From CAUZIR01 sp965250195 (GTDB lineage: Bacteria > Chloroflexota > Dehalococcoidia > Lucifugimonadales > UBA2962), in assembly GCA_965250195.1 (NCBI GenBank), contig OZ252295.1:1426001-1490000 (forward strand): a stretch of 64,000 nt of DNA. The letters are read 5' to 3'. Positions 61,924 to 64,000 of this stretch are shown here, piece by piece (within the stretch, counting starts at the first letter, position 1; the number at the start of each line of letters is the position of its first letter). The notes under the pieces are model-generated. The model did not search any database. It was not told the DNA's origin and saw only the letters and a list, made by a program, of their open reading frames with translations. The translations under genes and the position numbers were made by a program.

Positions 61924-64000
61924 CTCCTTACCTCTCGGCGCTGCTCGACCAGGTCCTCGCCCACGCGGACATCACCAGCCAGCCCGACAGCCGTGGACAA
62001 GCCAAAGGCTGGTGTCCGTGGCACGCCGACAAAGCTGGCGGCAATCCGTCTCTCTCCATCACCGTCAGTAGGGGCCTGGTCAAGTGTTTTGTCTGTGATG
62101 AGCCGAAGGAACGCCCGATCCTCGCGCTCGCCGAAGCGTGGGGCATCAAGTCGACCGCCGATGCGCAGAAAGAGTGGTCCGACATCAAGCCGTGGGAGAA
62201 AGAGATCGAGGCGACCTACGACTACCTCGACGAAGACGGCAAGGTGTTGTTTCAGGTGGTCCGCTTCACGGTGCCAGCGGGCATGGACAAAGGCGGCGTC
62301 CAGCGGTTCGCACAGCGCCGGCCCGTCGCCGAGGCCTTCGGCGGCTACAAATGGGACGTCAAGGGCGTTCCCCGAGTCCTCTACAACCTGCCGGCGATAA
62401 AGGTCGCGGCCGACGACGAATGGGTGTACCTGGTCGAAGGGGAGAAAGACGCCGATCGCCTGATTGAGGCCGGGTTGCTGGCCACGACCGTCCCGATGGG
62501 CGCGAAGGGCGTGACGAAGTCCCAGGCTGCTATGCTGACGGGTCGCCGGGTCTGCGTTATCCCCGACGACGACGATGCTGGCCACCAGCATATGCACAAG
62601 TCCGGGAAATCCCTTCGTGAAGTGGTCGCGCAGGTCAAAGTCCTGGAGCTACCCGACTACGACGACAAGCCGCCCAAATCGGACGTCTCAGACTACCTGG
62701 ACCACGGAGGGTCGATCCGCGAGCTGGCGGAGATCCTGGAGGCATCGCCCGAGTACAAGGTGTCGGCCGATGCCATCCACACCAATAGGTCCGGCCCGAA
62801 CACGTTCGCGCACCCCCGCTACCGGTCGCAGGCGCTCGCGATCATCACCGAGCTGTCCAGCGCGGGTTATTTCGTGTGGGCTGAGAAGTTCGCCTACTAC
62901 TTCGACAAGACGTCCCGAATCCTCATCCAGCTAGAGGAAGACAACGACGACCTGCGAATCCTGCTCAATGAGCGTTTCCATGTGAACCGCAGGGACGGTT
63001 TCTACGGCTACCTCGTCGAGCAGTTGCGCGTGGAAGCCGGGGCCCGCGGTGAGTCGTCGGTGATCCGCCTTCTCAGTCACTACGACCGCGGTTCCGAAAC
63101 GATGCTGTTGGACATGGGTGCCGGACGGACCCTGCGCATACGGCCGGACGGCATCGAGGAGCGCTACAACGGCGAGGACGGGGCGCTGTTCGGCTCCGAC
63201 TACACGATGTCGCCCTGGCGTTTCAAGCCAAACGCTCCGTCGGGAATCATGCCCGACATCCTCATCGAACCCATCCATTTCAGCAAGGACTCGGCCCTCG
63301 CGTTCAACCCTGATGAGCAGCGACTGTTGATGCTGTTATGGGTGGTATCCCTGCCGTTCTCGTCGGGCATGCCAACAAAGCCTCTGGCGCTCGCCGTAGG
63401 GCCCACCGGCTCCGGCAAAACGAACGTTTTTCGCCGTCTCGGTCGGATGCTGATGGGCCCCGAGTACGAGGTCGACACCATCGACAGCCAGAAAGACGAC
63501 GACTTTTGGGTGGCCATCAGCACCGAGCCCCTGGTGTGCTTCGACAACGTCGAGGGCTATATCCGGTGGCTAGAGAACACGCTGGCGCGCGCGGCCACCG
63601 GCGTCCGCTTCATCAAGCGCAAGCTCTACACGAACAACACCTCGATCAAGTACAAATCCAAGGCGGTGATCTGCCTCACGGCCATGTCGCCCAAGTTCCG
63701 ACGCCCTGACATCGCCTCTCGCCTGCTGATCTTTCACCTCGACAAGATCGACGCCAAAAGGGAGGAGGCCGAGCTGTGGGCTGAGATAGACGACAACCGG
63801 GACGTGCTCATGTCCGACCTGGCAAAGATGATCCAGCGGGTCCTAGCCGTCGAGCGCGCGGATCTGCCGGCTGTCGACGCCTCGATACGCATGGCCGATT
63901 TCGCACACACGGCCAGCCGGATCGGCGCCAGCCTGGGGGACGACGTTTCGGAACTCACTCAGCGCGTCCTCGGAAAGCTCACTACCACTCAGCGCTCTTA
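61920..64000 (+). CDS. Phage/plasmid-type zinc-finger TOPRIM primase with P-loop ATPase, partial at window end
   Basis: A continuous frame from TTG 61920 runs off the window end; 693 codons are seen. Residues 32-59 form a zinc site (CPWH...CFVC, Cys32/His35/Cys56/Cys59) as in CHC2-type primases. A TOPRIM domain follows: Glu173 in LVEGEKDADR and Asp216-219 in VIPDDDDAG. Near residue 494 is a Walker A (GPTGSGKT) with a downstream LVCFDNVEG Walker B-like strand and a LTAMSPKFRRPDIASRL-type sensor/Arg finger. It probably primes and unwinds DNA to replicate the element. The TTG start overlaps the previous stop (TTGA). Confidence 0.88.
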   Translation, partial: MTPYLSALLDQVLAHADITSQPDSRGQAKGWCPWHADKAGGNPSLSITVSRGLVKCFVCDEPKERPILALAEAWGIKSTADAQKEWSDIKPWEKEIEATYDYLDEDGKVLFQVVRFTVPAGMDKGGVQRFAQRRPVAEAFGGYKWDVKGVPRVLYNLPAIKVAADDEWVYLVEGEKDADRLIEAGLLATTVPMGAKGVTKSQAAMLTGRRVCVIPDDDDAGHQHMHKSGKSLREVVAQVKVLELPDYDDKPPKSDVSDYLDHGGSIRELAEILEASPEYKVSADAIHTNRSGPNTFAHPRYRSQALAIITELSSAGYFVWAEKFAYYFDKTSRILIQLEEDNDDLRILLNERFHVNRRDGFYGYLVEQLRVEAGARGESSVIRLLSHYDRGSETMLLDMGAGRTLRIRPDGIEERYNGEDGALFGSDYTMSPWRFKPNAPSGIMPDILIEPIHFSKDSALAFNPDEQRLLMLLWVVSLPFSSGMPTKPLALAVGPTGSGKTNVFRRLGRMLMGPEYEVDTIDSQKDDDFWVAISTEPLVCFDNVEGYIRWLENTLARAATGVRFIKRKLYTNNTSIKYKSKAVICLTAMSPKFRRPDIASRLLIFHLDKIDAKREEAELWAEIDDNRDVLMSDLAKMIQRVLAVERADLPAVDASIRMADFAHTASRIGASLGDDVSELTQRVLGKLTTTQRS

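Larger units (their letters stand above)
59443..64000. mobile_element. Left part of a putative integrative element at tRNA-Asp
   Basis: Right of tRNA-Asp the genes are short, mostly without recognisable relatives, and end in a primase/TOPRIM/P-loop ATPase typical of phages, satellites and integrative plasmids. Insertion at a tRNA 3' end is the classic mode for tyrosine-recombinase elements. No integrase or direct repeat of the tRNA end is inside the window, so the right boundary and mode of integration are unseen. Confidence 0.6.

Overview
The window is a 64 kb stretch of a high-GC bacterial chromosome, densely coded, with mostly ATGA/GTGA/TTGA-type gene overlaps and frequent GTG and TTG starts. 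Gene content (PlsY-B-box pair, tig-clpP-clpX, dprA-topA-xerC, aroQ-pepP-efp-xseA-xseB, M16 peptidase pairs, several short-chain dehydrogenases, Dpm1/Alg5-type glycosyltransferases, rpoB-rpoC without rplJL beside them) suggests a non-phototrophic Chloroflexota, possibly a SAR202/Dehalococcoidia-like lineage. That placement is an inference from gene content; no rRNA is present to confirm it.

Region by region. 1-1311: end of plsY, a B-box/membrane protein and an Lrp/AsnC regulator. 1389-3567: aspS followed by two serine tRNAs. 3653-13427 (+): dprA, topA, xerC, aroQ, pepP, efp, xseA, xseB, a PHP phosphoesterase and a rhomboid-TPR protein. 13485-15678 (+): class III aminotransferase and a PurN-like formyltransferase, meeting clpX tail to tail. 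15675-19112 (-): tig-clpP-clpX. 19277-24430: accessory metabolism (amidase, PPOX protein, MDR dehydrogenase, PQQ-type sugar dehydrogenase lipoprotein, two VOC proteins). 24482-27112 (+): lysA, holB and a PSP1-domain stub. 27144-32984 (-): HNH endonuclease, CvpA, a pair of SDRs (one lacking its catalytic residues) and a pair of M16 peptidases (one lacking its zinc motif). 33148-35073: ftsH. 35090-43322 (-): a tightly packed nine-gene run (MBL hydrolase, FAD amino-acid oxidoreductase, CPBP protease, trpA, aroH, aroF, ribF, tyrS, class V aminotransferase). 43472-47435: a small orphan and the thrB-lysC-glycosyltransferase operon (-). 47612-59115 (+): mutS2, a DUF192 lipoprotein, rpoB, rpoC. 59200-59445: tRNA-Val and tRNA-Asp.

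Immediately after tRNA-Asp the character of the DNA changes: short genes without recognisable housekeeping roles, a duplicated HTH/GRPRK DNA-binding-like protein, a small zinc-ribbon-like protein, and at the right edge a long open frame (61920 to beyond 64000) that encodes a zinc-finger/TOPRIM/P-loop ATPase replication protein. I read this as the left end of an integrative element lodged at the 3' end of tRNA-Asp; its integrase and far attachment site would lie outside the window. This is the least explained part of the sequence.

The core genes serve translation (aspS, tyrS, efp, tRNAs), DNA maintenance (topA, dprA, xerC, xseAB, mutS2, holB), protein quality control (tig, clpXP, ftsH, M16), transcription (rpoBC) and amino-acid/aromatic biosynthesis (aroQ, aroF, aroH, trpA, lysA, lysC, thrB). 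There is no gene-free stretch above about 300 bases that lacks an assigned feature; no CRISPR array, rRNA or insertion sequence was seen.
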